Assembly: GCA_020849325.1 (NCBI GenBank)
Contig: JADLGL010000019.1
Coordinates: 1 to 55,633, forward strand
Direction: 5' to 3'
DNA: 55,633 nt
DNA from: Bauldia sp.
GTDB taxonomy: Bacteria > Pseudomonadota > Alphaproteobacteria > Rhizobiales > Kaistiaceae
Part shown: one piece after another, positions 8,195 through 17,914 of the stretch
How positions within the stretch are numbered: position 1 is the first letter of the stretch
How the letters are laid out: each line of letters starts with the position of its first letter
Program-made: the position numbers and the translations under genes
Notes under the pieces: model-generated
The model's input: only the letters and a program-made list of their open reading frames with translations
The model's database searches: none
What the model was told of the DNA's origin: nothing

Positions 8195-9448
8195 ATGCAT
8201 GTTCTTCTGATCGGATCGGGTGGGCGTGAGCACGCGCTTGCCTGGAAGCTCCGCCGCTCGCCGCTGGTTTCGCGCCTCACCGCCGCGCCCGGCAATCCCG
8301 GCATCGCCGCCGAGGCGGAACTCGTTGCCCTCGATCCGGCCGACCATGCCGCCGTCGTCGCGTTCTGCCGCGATCACGGCGTCGGCCTCGTCGTCGTCGG
8401 GCCGGAACAGCCGCTCGTCGCCGGCATCGCCGATGCGCTCGCCGCCGCCGGGATCCCCGTCTTCGGCCCGAGCCGGGCCGCCGCCCGCCTCGAAGGGTCG
8501 AAGGGTTTCACGAAGGATCTCTGCGCCGAGGCCGGCATCCCGACCGCGGCCTATGGCCGCTTCCGTGACGCCGCCGGAGCGAAAGCTCACGTCGCCCGCA
8601 CCGGCGCGCCCATCGTCGTGAAGGCCGACGGCCTCGCGGCGGGGAAGGGGGTGGTCGTCGCCACAACGGTCGAGGCGGCGAACGCCGCGATCGACGCCTG
8701 CTTCTCCGGCGATTTCGGCGCCGCGGGCGCGGAGGTCGTTGTCGAGGAATTCCTCACCGGCACCGAGGCGAGCCTTTTTGCGCTCGCCGACGGCGAGACC
8801 GCCATCCCGTTCGGCACCGCGCAGGACTACAAGCGCGCCTTCGATGGCGACACCGGCCCGAACACGGGCGGCATGGGCGCGATCTCGCCCGCCCCGGCGC
8901 TGTCCGCAGCGCTGGTCGATGAAGCGATGGCGACGATCGTGCTGCCGACGGTGCGCGCCATGAAGGCCCGCGGCACACCGTTCCGCGGTGTCCTCTATGC
9001 CGGCCTGATGGTGGGGCCGAAGGGGCCGCAACTCATCGAGTACAACGTCCGCTTCGGCGACCCGGAATGCCAGGTGCTGATGCGCCGCCTCGAATCCGAC
9101 CTCGCCGCAATCCTCCTCGCGGTCGCCACCGGCCGCCTTGCGGAGGTTGCCGCCGCGTGGTCGCCCGAACCGGCCATCGCCGTCGTGTTGGCCTCGAAAG
9201 GCTATCCCGGCCCGTTCGCGAAGGACACGCCCATCCGCCGCGTTCCGCCCTCGTCCGAGGGGGTCGTCGTCTTCCACGCCGGCACCGCGCTGAAGGACGG
9301 TGCCCTCGTCGCCACCGGCGGCCGCGTGCTCAACGTCACCGCGCGCGCCGAAAGCGTGGCGGCCGTCCGCGCCGATGCCTATGACGCCGTCCGCGCCGTG
9401 GACTGGCCCGGCGGCTTCTGGCGCTCGGACATCGGGAAAGCGGGCTAG
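8195..9448 (+). CDS. purD: Phosphoribosylamine--glycine ligase (GAR synthetase)
   Basis: 417 residues, full length. The N-terminal domain starts [22 protein letters not shown]-grasp motifs follow: [17 protein letters not shown] (about 142-158), [17 protein letters not shown] (about 185-201) and [16 protein letters not shown] (about 222-237), with the metal-binding [14 protein letters not shown] near 279-292. The enzyme makes glycinamide ribonucleotide in purine synthesis. The ATG was chosen because family proteins start directly at this Rossmann motif. Confidence 0.96.
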   Translation: MHVLLIGSGGREHALAWKLRRSPLVSRLTAAPGNPGIAAEAELVALDPADHAAVVAFCRDHGVGLVVVGPEQPLVAGIADALAAAGIPVFGPSRAAARLEGSKGFTKDLCAEAGIPTAAYGRFRDAAGAKAHVARTGAPIVVKADGLAAGKGVVVATTVEAANAAIDACFSGDFGAAGAEVVVEEFLTGTEASLFALADGETAIPFGTAQDYKRAFDGDTGPNTGGMGAISPAPALSAALVDEAMATIVLPTVRAMKARGTPFRGVLYAGLMVGPKGPQLIEYNVRFGDPECQVLMRRLESDLAAILLAVATGRLAEVAAAWSPEPAIAVVLASKGYPGPFAKDTPIRRVPPSSEGVVVFHAGTALKDGALVATGGRVLNVTARAESVAAVRADAYDAVRAVDWPGGFWRSDIGKAG

Positions 9449-9562
9449 ACTGGCCTGCGCCGGCTCTGCCGCAGACGGTGAACAGTCTGTTGGTGCAGGG
9501 GTCACGCATACGCCACCCCGATTGTTCCACCCAGCGCGAGGAGGAATGAGGCTTGTCTCGGC

Positions 9563-9748
9563 CTTCGTTCTCCCTCCTCCCGTGTGGGGAGGGTTGGGGT
9601 GGGGACTTCGGCCTTCCAGCCAATTCGGCCGTGCCGGGCATGCCGGCCGCAAGTCCCCCTCCCGGCCTCCCACAAGGGAAGGTGAAGAAAGAGGGAGGCC
9701 GTCCGCCCGTCGGCGCCGTGTTTTTGACCGCGCTCTTTCGCTGGGATG
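9563..9748. repeat. Long intergenic inverted-repeat element, family 2 (first copy)
   Basis: About 185 bases with 80 % or better similarity by eye to 55311-55500. It starts TTCTCCCTCCT, contains TTCGGCCTTCCAGCC and GGCCGCAAGTCCCCCTC, and ends near GGGATGAG. GGGTTGGGGTGGGGACTT near the left pairs with AAGTCCCCCTCCC near the right. It fills most of the 380-base gap after purD; nothing else was seen there. Confidence 0.75.
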
Positions 9749-9828
9749 AGCGGATCAAGGCGGCAAGGGCCTGCGAAACCCGCGCCGTTCGATCCCGGCG
9801 CCAGCCCCTCCGGCCGGCGCCTGCGAGA

Positions 9829-10008
9829 CTATATCTTGTCTTCGATCATCGCCCGCGGCGCGTTCGACTGGATCGATTCGATCGCATTCTTGGCCGACGC
9901 CTTGGCGGTATATCCATCCGACGAGCACATCACTTCGCCGTTGGAGGCGCGGAAGCGCCAGTAAAAGAGGTTGTCCTGCCCTTTTACGATCTCGAACTTG
10001 TAGGCCAC
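9829..10008 (-). CDS. YegP-like DUF1508 mini-protein
   Basis: 59 residues from a GTG start preceded by GGAGGGAG. The sequence is a single DUF1508 unit: YKFEIVKGQDNLFYWRFRASNGEVM followed by SSDGYTAKASAKNAIESIQ. Members such as E. coli YegP carry two such units; single-unit forms are common in alphaproteobacteria. The biochemical role is unknown. It sits about 80 bases downstream of a strong terminator that faces the same way, so it should have its own promoter at about 10020-10085. Confidence 0.85.
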   Translation of the reverse strand: MAYKFEIVKGQDNLFYWRFRASNGEVMCSSDGYTAKASAKNAIESIQSNAPRAMIEDKI

Positions 10009-10086
10009 GGTCTCTCCCTCCATGTCAGGCCGTAGTCGTGTCACTAAAACTAACATCGCCCCGAACGGGTTTGAACCCCGCCGATC

Positions 10087-10111
10087 AAAAAAACCTACCC
10101 GACCGGGTAGG
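10087..10111 (-). terminator. Rho-independent terminator on the minus strand
   Basis: On the minus strand CCTACCC-GGTC-GGGTAGG forms a perfect 7-bp stem with a four-base loop, followed at once by TTTTTTT. This is the clearest intrinsic terminator in the window. No protein gene lies directly upstream of it on that strand. Confidence 0.85.
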
Positions 10112-10165
10112 AACCTCCACCGGGTGCGGCGCTCGAAACGAGCCGAACTGCTTGACGTGTCAGGC
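10087..10165 (-). ncRNA. Candidate small RNA ending at the 10087 terminator
   Basis: Minus-strand sequence before the terminator holds a second hairpin, GCTCG-TTT-CGAGC (10143-10131), then an unpaired GGTGGAGGTT stretch and the terminator. No convincing ORF covers it. The two-hairpin, GGAGG-exposing layout resembles trans-acting alphaproteobacterial small RNAs, but no known family was recognised. The 5' end is a guess. The remaining 10166-10357 shows only the aminotransferase leader. Confidence 0.35.
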
Positions 10166-10357
10166 TGCAATCGTCCGTGTGCGCCGGCCGTCCGGAACGG
10201 ATTGTCGCAGGGGCGGGCGCAGGCCGGCGGCGGCGGCTTGAGCGTGGCGCAAGGCTTGGCTAGGCTTGCCGCGGGGCGGAAGTCATTGGGTAATCATCGC
10301 CCCGGCGGTCGGCTGGCCGATCGCGAAGTGCCCGTCAGTAAGCGTATCGGAGGCACG

Positions 10358-11686
10358 ATGAACGCCCCACAGCGGACCAACAATCTCGACGCCTACTGGA
10401 TGCCGTTCACGGCGAACCGGCAGTTCAAGTCCGCCCCGCGCATGCTCGTCGGGGCCGAAGGCATGTACTACCGGTCCGACGACGGCCGGACGATCCTCGA
10501 CGGCACCAGCGGCCTGTGGTGCTGCAATGCCGGCCACAACCGGCCCAAGATCACCGCCGCGATCCAGAAGCAGGCCGCCGAGCTCGACTACGTGCCTGCC
10601 TTCCAGATGGGTCACCCGAAGGTTTTCGAGCTCGCCTCGCGCCTCGCGACGCTGTTTCCCGGCGACCTCGACCGCATCTTCTTCACCAATTCCGGCTCGG
10701 AATCGGTGGAGTCGGCGCTCAAGATCGCCAACGCATACCATCGCGTCCGCGGCGAGGGGACGCGCTATCGCTGGATCGGCCGCGAGCGCGCCTATCACGG
10801 CGTCAACTATGGCGGCATGAGCGTCGGCGGCATCGGCGGCAACCGGAAATCCTTCGGTCCGCTGATGACGGGCGTCGACCACCTCCGCCACACCCACGAC
10901 CTCGCCCGCAACGCCTTCACGAAGGGCCTGCCGGAGCACGGCGCGGAACTCGCCGACGAGCTCGAGCGCATCATCGCGCTCCATGATCCGTCGACGATCT
11001 CGGCGGTGATCGTCGAGCCGATGGCCGGCTCGACCGGCGTGCTCCTGCCGCCGAAAGGGTATCTGCAGAAACTCCGCGCGATCTGCGACCGCCATGGCAT
11101 TCTCCTCGTCTTCGACGAGGTCATCACCGGCTTCGGCCGCCTCGGCGCGCCGTTCGCGGTCGACGCCTTCGGCGTGATCCCGGATATGGTGACGATCGCA
11201 AAAGGCCTCACCAACGGCGTCATCCCGATGGGCGCCGTCGTCGCGCGCCGCGGCATCTACGATGCCTTCATGGCCGCCGAGACGCCGCGCCATCTGCCGG
11301 AACTGCCGCACGGCTACACCTATTCGGGCAACCCGGTCGCCTCCGCAGCCGCGCTCGGCACGCTCGAGACCTATGACGACGAGGGCCTGTTCGAACGCGC
11401 CGCCGCGATGGCGCCGGTGTGGGAGGAGGCGCTCCACGGCCTCCGCGGCCTGCCGCACGTCATCGACGTCCGCAACTACGGGCTCGTCGGCGCCGTCGAG
11501 CTCGACCCGATCGCCGGCGCCCCGGCGCAGCGCGCGTTCGCCGCCTATCTCGACGCGTTCGCGTCGGGCCTACTCATCCGCACCACCGGCGACATCATCG
11601 CCCTGTCGCCGCCCCTCATCATCAGCGAGGACGAGATCGGCCGGCTGACCGACACGCTGCGCGCCGTCCTGCAACGGCTGACCTGA
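10358..11686 (+). CDS. Class III omega-amino acid (beta-alanine):pyruvate aminotransferase
   Basis: 442 residues. PLP-dependent class III fold with the N-terminal DAYWMPFTANRQF typical of the beta-alanine/omega-amino acid:pyruvate group, cofactor motif FFTNSGSESVESALK, Asp in LLVFDEVITGFGRLG (about 253-267), and the Schiff-base lysine in MVTIAKGLTNGVIP (about 281-294). The ATG follows GGAGG at a good distance. It is followed after three bases by a carbamoylase-type hydrolase. Together they suggest catabolism of N-carbamoyl-beta-alanine or similar compounds: the amidohydrolase frees the amino acid and this enzyme transfers its amino group to pyruvate (inference). Confidence 0.9.
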   Translation: MNAPQRTNNLDAYWMPFTANRQFKSAPRMLVGAEGMYYRSDDGRTILDGTSGLWCCNAGHNRPKITAAIQKQAAELDYVPAFQMGHPKVFELASRLATLFPGDLDRIFFTNSGSESVESALKIANAYHRVRGEGTRYRWIGRERAYHGVNYGGMSVGGIGGNRKSFGPLMTGVDHLRHTHDLARNAFTKGLPEHGAELADELERIIALHDPSTISAVIVEPMAGSTGVLLPPKGYLQKLRAICDRHGILLVFDEVITGFGRLGAPFAVDAFGVIPDMVTIAKGLTNGVIPMGAVVARRGIYDAFMAAETPRHLPELPHGYTYSGNPVASAAALGTLETYDDEGLFERAAAMAPVWEEALHGLRGLPHVIDVRNYGLVGAVELDPIAGAPAQRAFAAYLDAFASGLLIRTTGDIIALSPPLIISEDEIGRLTDTLRAVLQRLT

Positions 11687-11689
11687 GAC

Positions 11690-12967
11690 GTGCCTGAACC
11701 CCGCGCCGACGCCGCGAAGACGGTCTCCAATCTCCGCGTCAACGGCACGCGCCTCTGGTCGAGCCTGATGGTGGTGGCCGGGATCGGCCCCGGTCCGAAG
11801 GGCGGCAGTCACCGCCTGACGCTGTCGGAGGACGACAAGGTGGCGCGCGATCTCCTCGTGTCATGGTGCGAGGATCTCGGCTGTGCCATTCGCATCGACA
11901 GCGTCGGCAACGTCTTCGCCCGCCGCGCCGGGACCGACGGCACGCTGCCGCCGGTCCTCATCGGCAGCCACCTCGACACCCAGCCGCATGGCGGCCGCTT
12001 CGACGGCGTCCTCGGCGTCCTCGGCGCCCTCGAAGTGCTGCGCTCGCTGAACGAGCAGGACATCCGGACGCGGCATCCGGTGGAGCTCGTGAACTGGACC
12101 AACGAGGAGGGCTCGCGCTTCGCCCCCGGCCTCGTCGGGTCGGGCGCCTATGCCGGCCTCTACGACGACGACACCGCCTGTGCCTCCCGCGATGCCGACG
12201 GCATCAGCTTCGGCGATGCCCTGAAAGCGATCGGCTACCGCGGCCCGACGCCCGCGAAGCATGATGCGCCGCCGCACGCCTATTTCGAGCTCCACATCGA
12301 GCAGGGGCCGCTCCTCGAGGATCAGGAGGTCGATGTCGGCGTCGTCACGCAGGTCCAGGGCCTCCGCTGGTTCGACGTCACCTTCACCGGCATGGAAGGC
12401 CACGCCGGCACGATCCCGATGAACCAGCGGCGCGACGCCATGATGGGCGCCGCGCGGCTGATGGAGCGCGTCTACGACATCGCGGTCGCCCACGCGCCGG
12501 GCGCGGTCGCGACGGTCGGCGCGCTCACGGTGCAGCCGGGTTCGCGGAACGTCATCCCCGGTTCGGTCAATGTGGCGATCGACATGCGGAGCCCGTCGGC
12601 CGACGCTCTCGCCGAGATGGAGGTGAAACTCCAGACCGGTGCGACGCTGATCGCCGCGGAGCTCAATCTCGGCGTCGAGGTCCGCGTCCCCATCCGCGTC
12701 GCGCCGGTCGCCTTCGACGTGAAGCTCGTGAACACCGTCCGCCGCGCGGCCGGGCAGCTCGGCTACCGCCACCGCAACATCGTCTCCGGCGCCCTCCACG
12801 ACGCCTGTCACATGGCCGCGATCGCGCCGGCGGCGATGATCTTCTCGCCCTGCGTGAAGGGGATCAGCCACAACGAAGCCGAGGACATGCGGCCGGAGTG
12901 GGCGACAGCCGGTGCCAATGTCCTCTATCACGCAGTCCTCGAAACCGCCGGCGTCGTCGCGTCCTGA
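11690..12967 (+). CDS. Zn-dependent N-carbamoyl amino-acid amidohydrolase (beta-ureidopropionase/allantoate type)
   Basis: 425 residues from a GTG three bases after the aminotransferase stop. M20 peptidase-like metal motifs of the hydantoinase/carbamoylase group are seen: IGSHLDTQPHGGRFDG (about 90-105), NWTNEEGSRFAP (about 137-148), the dimerisation-domain FELHIEQGPLLED (about 200-212) and GMEGHAGTIPMNQRRD. The final metal His is in GISHNEAE near residue 395. Substrate could be N-carbamoyl-beta-alanine, N-carbamoyl amino acids or allantoate; the neighbouring omega-aminotransferase favours a carbamoyl beta-amino acid. Confidence 0.88.
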   Translation: MPEPRADAAKTVSNLRVNGTRLWSSLMVVAGIGPGPKGGSHRLTLSEDDKVARDLLVSWCEDLGCAIRIDSVGNVFARRAGTDGTLPPVLIGSHLDTQPHGGRFDGVLGVLGALEVLRSLNEQDIRTRHPVELVNWTNEEGSRFAPGLVGSGAYAGLYDDDTACASRDADGISFGDALKAIGYRGPTPAKHDAPPHAYFELHIEQGPLLEDQEVDVGVVTQVQGLRWFDVTFTGMEGHAGTIPMNQRRDAMMGAARLMERVYDIAVAHAPGAVATVGALTVQPGSRNVIPGSVNVAIDMRSPSADALAEMEVKLQTGATLIAAELNLGVEVRVPIRVAPVAFDVKLVNTVRRAAGQLGYRHRNIVSGALHDACHMAAIAPAAMIFSPCVKGISHNEAEDMRPEWATAGANVLYHAVLETAGVVAS

Positions 12968-12992
12968 CGCCCCCAAAGCCGCCTGGAAACCC

Positions 12993-13820
12993 GTGCCGCA
13001 ACTCGACCACACCCAGCATTCCGATTTCGCGCTGATCGAGGCGATGATCCCCGCCGTCATCGAGGCGGGCGAGACGATCCTCGCCATCCGCGCCGCCGGC
13101 AACACGGTCGAGACCAAAGCCGACAATTCCCCCGTCACCCGCGCGGACCGCGCCGCCGAGGCGATCCTTCTCAGGGCGCTCAGGGCGCTCGCGCCCGAGC
13201 TGCCCGTCGTCGCCGAGGAGGAAGTCTCGGCCGGCCGCGTGCCCGAGGTGGCCGATGCCTTCGTCGCGGTCGACGCCCTCGACGGCACCAAGGATTTCCT
13301 CAAGGGCGGCGACGATTTCACCGTCAATGTCGGCCTCGTCCGTGCCGGCGCTGCGGTGGCGGGCGTCGTCTTCGCGCCGGCCCGCGCGCTCCTGTGGTAC
13401 GGCTCGGTCGGCAACGGCGCCTGGAAGATCCGCACCGGCGACCCGGCGCAGGAACCGCAGCCGATTGCCGTCCGCCAGCCGCCCGAGACGCTCGACATCG
13501 TCGCCTCGAAGTCGCACCGGACGCCCGAGACCGACGAGTTCATCGCAAAATTCCCCGGCAGCCGGCTCGTCGCCGCGGGCTCGTCGCTGAAGCTCGTCGC
13601 CGTCGCCGAGGGCGAAGCCGACCTCTATCCGCGCCTCGCCACCACCTCGCAGTGGGACATCGCCGCCGGCAACGCCATCCTCACCGCCGCCGGCGGCCGC
13701 GTCCTCGCTCTCGACGGCAATCTCATCGGCTACGGCGCCGGCAAAGGCCCCGTCGGCCCGCACCCGTTCCTGAACCACTGGTTCGTTGCGACGGGCCCGG
13801 TCGATCCGTTCGCGGGGTAG
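12993..13820 (+). CDS. cysQ: 3'(2'),5'-bisphosphate nucleotidase
   Basis: 275 residues from the GTG at 12993; an ATG at 12912 would add 27 residues and overlap the previous gene, but family members start close to the PQLDHTQHSDFALIEAM segment. Inositol-monophosphatase fold: metal site EEEVSAGR, VDALDGTKDFLKGGDDFTVN (the DxLDGT motif) and SQWDIAAGNAILTAAGG near the C-terminus. It hydrolyses PAP to AMP and recycles the by-product of PAPS use. Location upstream of cysD-cysNC supports this role over an inositol phosphatase. Confidence 0.88.
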   Translation: MPQLDHTQHSDFALIEAMIPAVIEAGETILAIRAAGNTVETKADNSPVTRADRAAEAILLRALRALAPELPVVAEEEVSAGRVPEVADAFVAVDALDGTKDFLKGGDDFTVNVGLVRAGAAVAGVVFAPARALLWYGSVGNGAWKIRTGDPAQEPQPIAVRQPPETLDIVASKSHRTPETDEFIAKFPGSRLVAAGSSLKLVAVAEGEADLYPRLATTSQWDIAAGNAILTAAGGRVLALDGNLIGYGAGKGPVGPHPFLNHWFVATGPVDPFAG

Positions 13821-14014
13821 GAGCGTCGCCACCCGATCAATAACGGCAATAGTTGAACGACAGCGCTGCGCCCCATCCCGCGAAAACCTGTTCCTGCGGG
13901 CAGTGGATCGGCGCAACGATCGGCCGGATTGTGGGGCGGGTGCGGATCGTTCGTGCTTGAGCGCGGGGCGGCGTCGCCATAGGTTCCGCGCCGCACCGGA
14001 GCACGACCGTCCGC

Positions 14015-14920
14015 ATGAATTCCCCGCTCACGCATCTCCAGCGGCTGGAAGCCGAGTCGATTTTCATCATCCGCGAGGTCGCCGCGACCTTCGCGAAGCC
14101 GGTGATGATGTATTCGATCGGCAAGGACTCGTCGGTAATGCTCCATCTGGCGCGGAAGGCGTTCTACCCCGCCCCGCCGCCGTTTCCGCTCCTCCACATC
14201 GACACGACGTGGAAGTTCCGGGACATGATCAGGTTCCGCGACGAGACGGCGAAGAAGTACGGCTTCGACCTCCTCGTCCACACCAACGAGGAAGGGCGGG
14301 CGCAGGGGATCAACCCGTTCGACCAGGGCTCGAACCTCTACACCCGCATCATGAAGACGGACGCGCTGAAGCAGGCGCTGACGAAGTTCGGCTTCGACGC
14401 GGCCTTCGGCGGCGCCCGGCGCGACGAGGAAAAGAGCCGCGCGAAGGAGCGCGTGTTCTCGTTCCGCAACCAGAACCACGCCTGGGACCCGAAGAACCAG
14501 CGGCCGGAGCTCTGGTCGCTCTACAACACGCGCATCGCGCCGGGTGAATCGATCCGCGTCTTCCCGATCTCGAACTGGACCGAGCTCGACATCTGGCAAT
14601 ACATCCTCGCCGAGAAGATCGACATCGTGCCGCTCTACTACGCCGCCGAGCGCCCCGTGGTGGAGCGTTCCGGCCAGTGGATCATGGTCGATGACGCGCG
14701 CATGCGGCTGAAGCCCGGCGAGGCGCCGCAGCAGCGCATGGTGCGGTTCCGCACCCTCGGCTGCTATCCGCTGACGGCCGCGATCGATTCGCCGGCGACG
14801 ACGCTGGAAGAGATCGTCGCCGAGATGCTGCTCGCCCGCACGTCGGAGCGGCAGGGACGGCTCATCGACCACGACGAGAGCGGTTCGATGGAGAAGAAGA
14901 AGCGCGAGGGGTACTTCTAG
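14015..14920 (+). CDS. cysD: Sulfate adenylyltransferase small subunit
   Basis: 301 residues of the PAPS-reductase/ATP-sulfurylase fold. The PP-loop [17 protein letters not shown] lies at about residues 37-53, followed by [31 protein letters not shown] and [16 protein letters not shown]. The C-terminal [16 protein letters not shown] and GYF end are as in the family. With CysN it adenylates sulfate to APS at the cost of GTP. It overlaps the next gene by one base (TAGTG), so expression is coupled. The 195 bases upstream show no recognisable operator. Confidence 0.95.
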   Translation: MNSPLTHLQRLEAESIFIIREVAATFAKPVMMYSIGKDSSVMLHLARKAFYPAPPPFPLLHIDTTWKFRDMIRFRDETAKKYGFDLLVHTNEEGRAQGINPFDQGSNLYTRIMKTDALKQALTKFGFDAAFGGARRDEEKSRAKERVFSFRNQNHAWDPKNQRPELWSLYNTRIAPGESIRVFPISNWTELDIWQYILAEKIDIVPLYYAAERPVVERSGQWIMVDDARMRLKPGEAPQQRMVRFRTLGCYPLTAAIDSPATTLEEIVAEMLLARTSERQGRLIDHDESGSMEKKKREGYF

Positions 14921-16833
14921 TGGAGGGCACCGTCGCATTCGACCGCGCTGCGGTCGAAAGGCTTCTTTCCGGCACCGAGGACCAGTCGCTCCTCCGCTTC
15001 CTCACCTGCGGTTCGGTGGACGACGGCAAGTCGACGCTCATCGGCCGCCTCCTCCACGATTCGAAGCGCCTGTTCGAGGATCAGCTCCTCACGCTCGAGC
15101 GGGACTCGCGGAAGTGGGGCACCACCGGCGGCGACATCGACTTCGCCCTCCTCGTCGACGGCCTCGAGGCCGAGCGCGAGCAGGGCATCACCATCGACGT
15201 CGCCTACCGCTTCTTCGCGACCGACCGGCGGAAATTCATCGTCGCCGATACCCCCGGCCACGAGCAGTACACCCGCAACATGGCCACCGGCGCCTCGACG
15301 GCCGACCTTGCCGTGCTGCTGGTCGATTCCCGTCAGGGCATCCTCACCCAGACGCGCCGCCACGCCTACATCGTCTCGCTGCTGGGCATCCGCCACGTCG
15401 TGCTGGCGGTGAACAAGATCGACCTCGTCGACTATTCGGAGGCCCGCTTCGACGAGATCGTCGCCGCCTTCGAGGAACTCACCGCCGAGCTCGGCTTCGC
15501 CACCAAGGTCGCGATCCCGCTCTCCGCCCGCTTCGGCGACAACGTCATCGCGCCGAGCCCGAACCTCTCCTGGTACAGGGGCCCCGCGCTCCTCGACTAC
15601 CTCGAGACGATCGACGTCACGGCCGACGAGGCCGGAAAACCGTTCCGCTTCCCGGTCCAGTGGGTGAGCCGGCCGAACCACGATTTCCGCGGCTATGCCG
15701 GCACCGTTGCCGGCGGCTCGATCGCCGTCGGCGACGAGATCGCCGTCGCGGCTTCCGGCCAGAAGGCGAAGGTCGCCCGCCTCGTCACGATGGATGGCGA
15801 TCTTCCGGACGCGTCGGTCCATCAGGCAGTGACGATCACCCTCGACCGCGAGGTCGATGCCTCGCGCGGCGACATCCTCGTTGCCGCCGACGGCCGGCCG
15901 CAGGTGTCCGACCAGATCGCCGCCCACATCATCTGGATGAGCGACGAGGCGCTGCTGCCCGGCCGCCCGTATCTCCTCAAGACGGCGACCCGCACCGTCG
16001 GCGCGACGGTGAGCGAACTGAAGCACCGCGTCGACGTCCAGTCCTTCCAGCCGCTGGCGGCGAAGACGCTGAACCTCAACGACATCGGCGTCGCGAACCT
16101 CTCGCTCGCCGAGCCGATCGCCTTCGACCCCTATGACGACAACCGGACCACCGGCTCGTTCATCCTCATCGACCGCTTCTCCAACGCGACCGCCGCCGCC
16201 GGCATGTTCCGCTTCGGCCTTCGCCGCGCGACGAACATCCACCGCCAGGCGCTCACCGTCGACAAATCGGCCCGCGCCGACGCCAAGGGCCAGAAGCCGG
16301 CGATCCTCTGGTTCACCGGCCTCTCGGGCGCCGGCAAGTCGACGGTCGCGAACCTCGTCGAGGAGAAGCTGCACCTCATGGGGTGCCACACCTATCTCCT
16401 CGACGGCGACAACATCCGCCACGGCCTCAACCGCGACCTCGGCTTCACCGACGCCGACCGCGTCGAGAACATCCGCCGCGTCGGCGAGGTGGCAAAGCTC
16501 TTCGTCGATGCCGGGACGATCGTCCTCGTCTCGTTCATCTCGCCCTTCCGCTCCGAGCGCGCGATGGCGCGCGAGCTGGTGGGCGAGGGCGAGTTCATCG
16601 AGGTGTTCGTCGACGTTCCGCTCGCCGTCGCCGAAAGCCGCGACCCGAAAGGCCTCTACAAGAAGGCTCGCGAAGGCGGCATCAAGAATTTCACCGGCAT
16701 CGACAGCCCCTACGAGCCGCCGACCGCCCCCGACATCCACCTCGACGCCGCCGCCGAGGCACCGGACGCGCTGGCGGAGCGCGTTCTGGCGTATCTCGTC
16801 TCGCGCGGCTACGCCGGGTCGCACCGGCGGTAG
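14920..16833 (+). CDS. cysNC: Bifunctional sulfate adenylyltransferase large subunit / APS kinase
   Basis: 637 residues from a GTG overlapping the cysD stop. The GTPase half (about 1-445) has G1 [10 protein letters not shown]2-region [12 protein letters not shown]3 ADTPGHEQY and G4 NKIDL, then beta-barrel domains. The APS kinase half (about 450-630) has P-loop [28 protein letters not shown] and [15 protein letters not shown]. The fusion makes PAPS directly from sulfate via APS. Such CysN-CysC fusions are common in Hyphomicrobiales. The gene is followed by a 10-bp perfect hairpin. Confidence 0.95.
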   Translation: MEGTVAFDRAAVERLLSGTEDQSLLRFLTCGSVDDGKSTLIGRLLHDSKRLFEDQLLTLERDSRKWGTTGGDIDFALLVDGLEAEREQGITIDVAYRFFATDRRKFIVADTPGHEQYTRNMATGASTADLAVLLVDSRQGILTQTRRHAYIVSLLGIRHVVLAVNKIDLVDYSEARFDEIVAAFEELTAELGFATKVAIPLSARFGDNVIAPSPNLSWYRGPALLDYLETIDVTADEAGKPFRFPVQWVSRPNHDFRGYAGTVAGGSIAVGDEIAVAASGQKAKVARLVTMDGDLPDASVHQAVTITLDREVDASRGDILVAADGRPQVSDQIAAHIIWMSDEALLPGRPYLLKTATRTVGATVSELKHRVDVQSFQPLAAKTLNLNDIGVANLSLAEPIAFDPYDDNRTTGSFILIDRFSNATAAAGMFRFGLRRATNIHRQALTVDKSARADAKGQKPAILWFTGLSGAGKSTVANLVEEKLHLMGCHTYLLDGDNIRHGLNRDLGFTDADRVENIRRVGEVAKLFVDAGTIVLVSFISPFRSERAMARELVGEGEFIEVFVDVPLAVAESRDPKGLYKKAREGGIKNFTGIDSPYEPPTAPDIHLDAAAEAPDALAERVLAYLVSRGYAGSHRR

Positions 16834-16846
16834 GGGGGGCGCTGGA

Positions 16847-16873
16847 GCGTGATCCGTTGAGGCCGGATCACGC
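16847..16873. repeat. Half RIME-like repeat (single hairpin, copy C)
   Basis: GCGTGATCCG and CGGATCACGC form a perfect 10-bp stem around a seven-base loop. It matches only the second hairpin of the full repeat. It lies 14 bases after the cysNC stop and may act as a transcript-end stabiliser. Confidence 0.7.
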
Positions 16874-16905
16874 CCGGCGGATACTGGTGAGCCGCGACGA
16901 CACGT

Positions 16906-17805
16906 CTAGTAAGCGCCCATGATGGAATCGAATCCCGTCGGGTCGGACATGGCGAGGAGAACGGCGAGCAGCATCGTGCCTCGCAGGTCCGGTGGAAGGT
17001 CCCACAGGGCCTCGAAGACCAGCGCCATCGCCACGCAAATATCGGCGGCCGCCATCTCCTCCATGCCGCGGCGTTCTTCGAACGCGCGCAGTACCCCCTC
17101 GGCTCCGGGGGTCGACATCCGCTCCGTGAAAGCCGTCCGGTAGGCGTCGGCGGCTTCAGCGAGCGCCGGCCCGGGCGCCAGCGGTCGCGCCTCGGGAAAA
17201 CCGCGGATCTCGGCAAGAGCCGCCTCGGCATACAGGGCGACGAAGCGGAACAAGGCCGCGTCGCGCTCGGGGTCGAGGGTCGACATTGCTGTCGTGACCA
17301 TCTGGATGAACGGCGCGAGTTCCTCTTCGCCCGGCCCGGCGTCACCGGCAGCGGCGAAGATGCCCATCGAAGCGCAGAACTGAGGACTGTTCTCGCGGAG
17401 CCAGTCCAGGACGTCGACAATCGACCGGACGAAGGACTCGGTCTTCTTCTGCGATAGACGGCTCGCGCCGGGGAAGGCCGTATCAGCCAGACCGGCGAAG
17501 GAGATCAGCGCCTGCTCCTCGGTGAGTCCCATCGCCAGGAACTCGGGCATGCGGCGTACGACATAGGGAACGAAAGCCGGATCGGCGAGCACGGGAAGGT
17601 ACGACCTCTCCGTAGCGTCCCAAAGCGCATCGGGCATCGGCCCGTACGCCTCCATGAGCGCCCGGAACTCCTCGGGGTTCTGCAGGAGGTTGGCGAAATA
17701 CGCATCGACGCGGGCCTCCATGCCCGCCTCCTGCGACCATGCCGGCGTGGTGAACGCCAGTCCGGCCCACAGTGCTGCAAGAGCCGCAACAAGCCTGAAT
17801 TTCAT
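16906..17805 (-). CDS. Secreted protein of unknown function
   Basis: 299 residues with a clear signal peptide (MKFRLVAALAALWAGL.., cleavage near WSQ at 23-25). The mature protein is acidic and helix-rich with repeated Ala/Glu/Met segments, no membrane span, and one distinctive Cys-containing stretch ENSPQFCASMG. A GAEGVLRAFEERRGMEEM segment near the C-terminus is predicted coil/helix. No family was recognised. It is transcribed away from cysNC and is convergent with it; 109 bases separate it from the 814-residue gene upstream on the same strand. Confidence 0.7.
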   Translation of the reverse strand: MKFRLVAALAALWAGLAFTTPAWSQEAGMEARVDAYFANLLQNPEEFRALMEAYGPMPDALWDATERSYLPVLADPAFVPYVVRRMPEFLAMGLTEEQALISFAGLADTAFPGASRLSQKKTESFVRSIVDVLDWLRENSPQFCASMGIFAAAGDAGPGEEELAPFIQMVTTAMSTLDPERDAALFRFVALYAEAALAEIRGFPEARPLAPGPALAEAADAYRTAFTERMSTPGAEGVLRAFEERRGMEEMAAADICVAMALVFEALWDLPPDLRGTMLLAVLLAMSDPTGFDSIMGAY

Positions 17806-17914
17806 CGGCAGTTTCCCCCTCCACCGTGCGACGACGCTAGCAGAGCGCCACGACGGGTTGAAGGCACGCGCCGGCGAGACAAGGCAAGGCGCGACGACGA
17901 CTGGAAGGCGAAGC

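Noticed and set aside
10055-10085. GGGTTCAAACCCG on the minus strand resembling a tRNA T-arm
   Set aside because: No matching acceptor, D or anticodon arms were found around it, and the run of T and terminator lie directly upstream. Not a tRNA or tmRNA.
14917-16824. 635-codon minus-strand frame opposite cysNC
   Set aside because: It is the complementary shadow of the clearly conserved cysNC gene.
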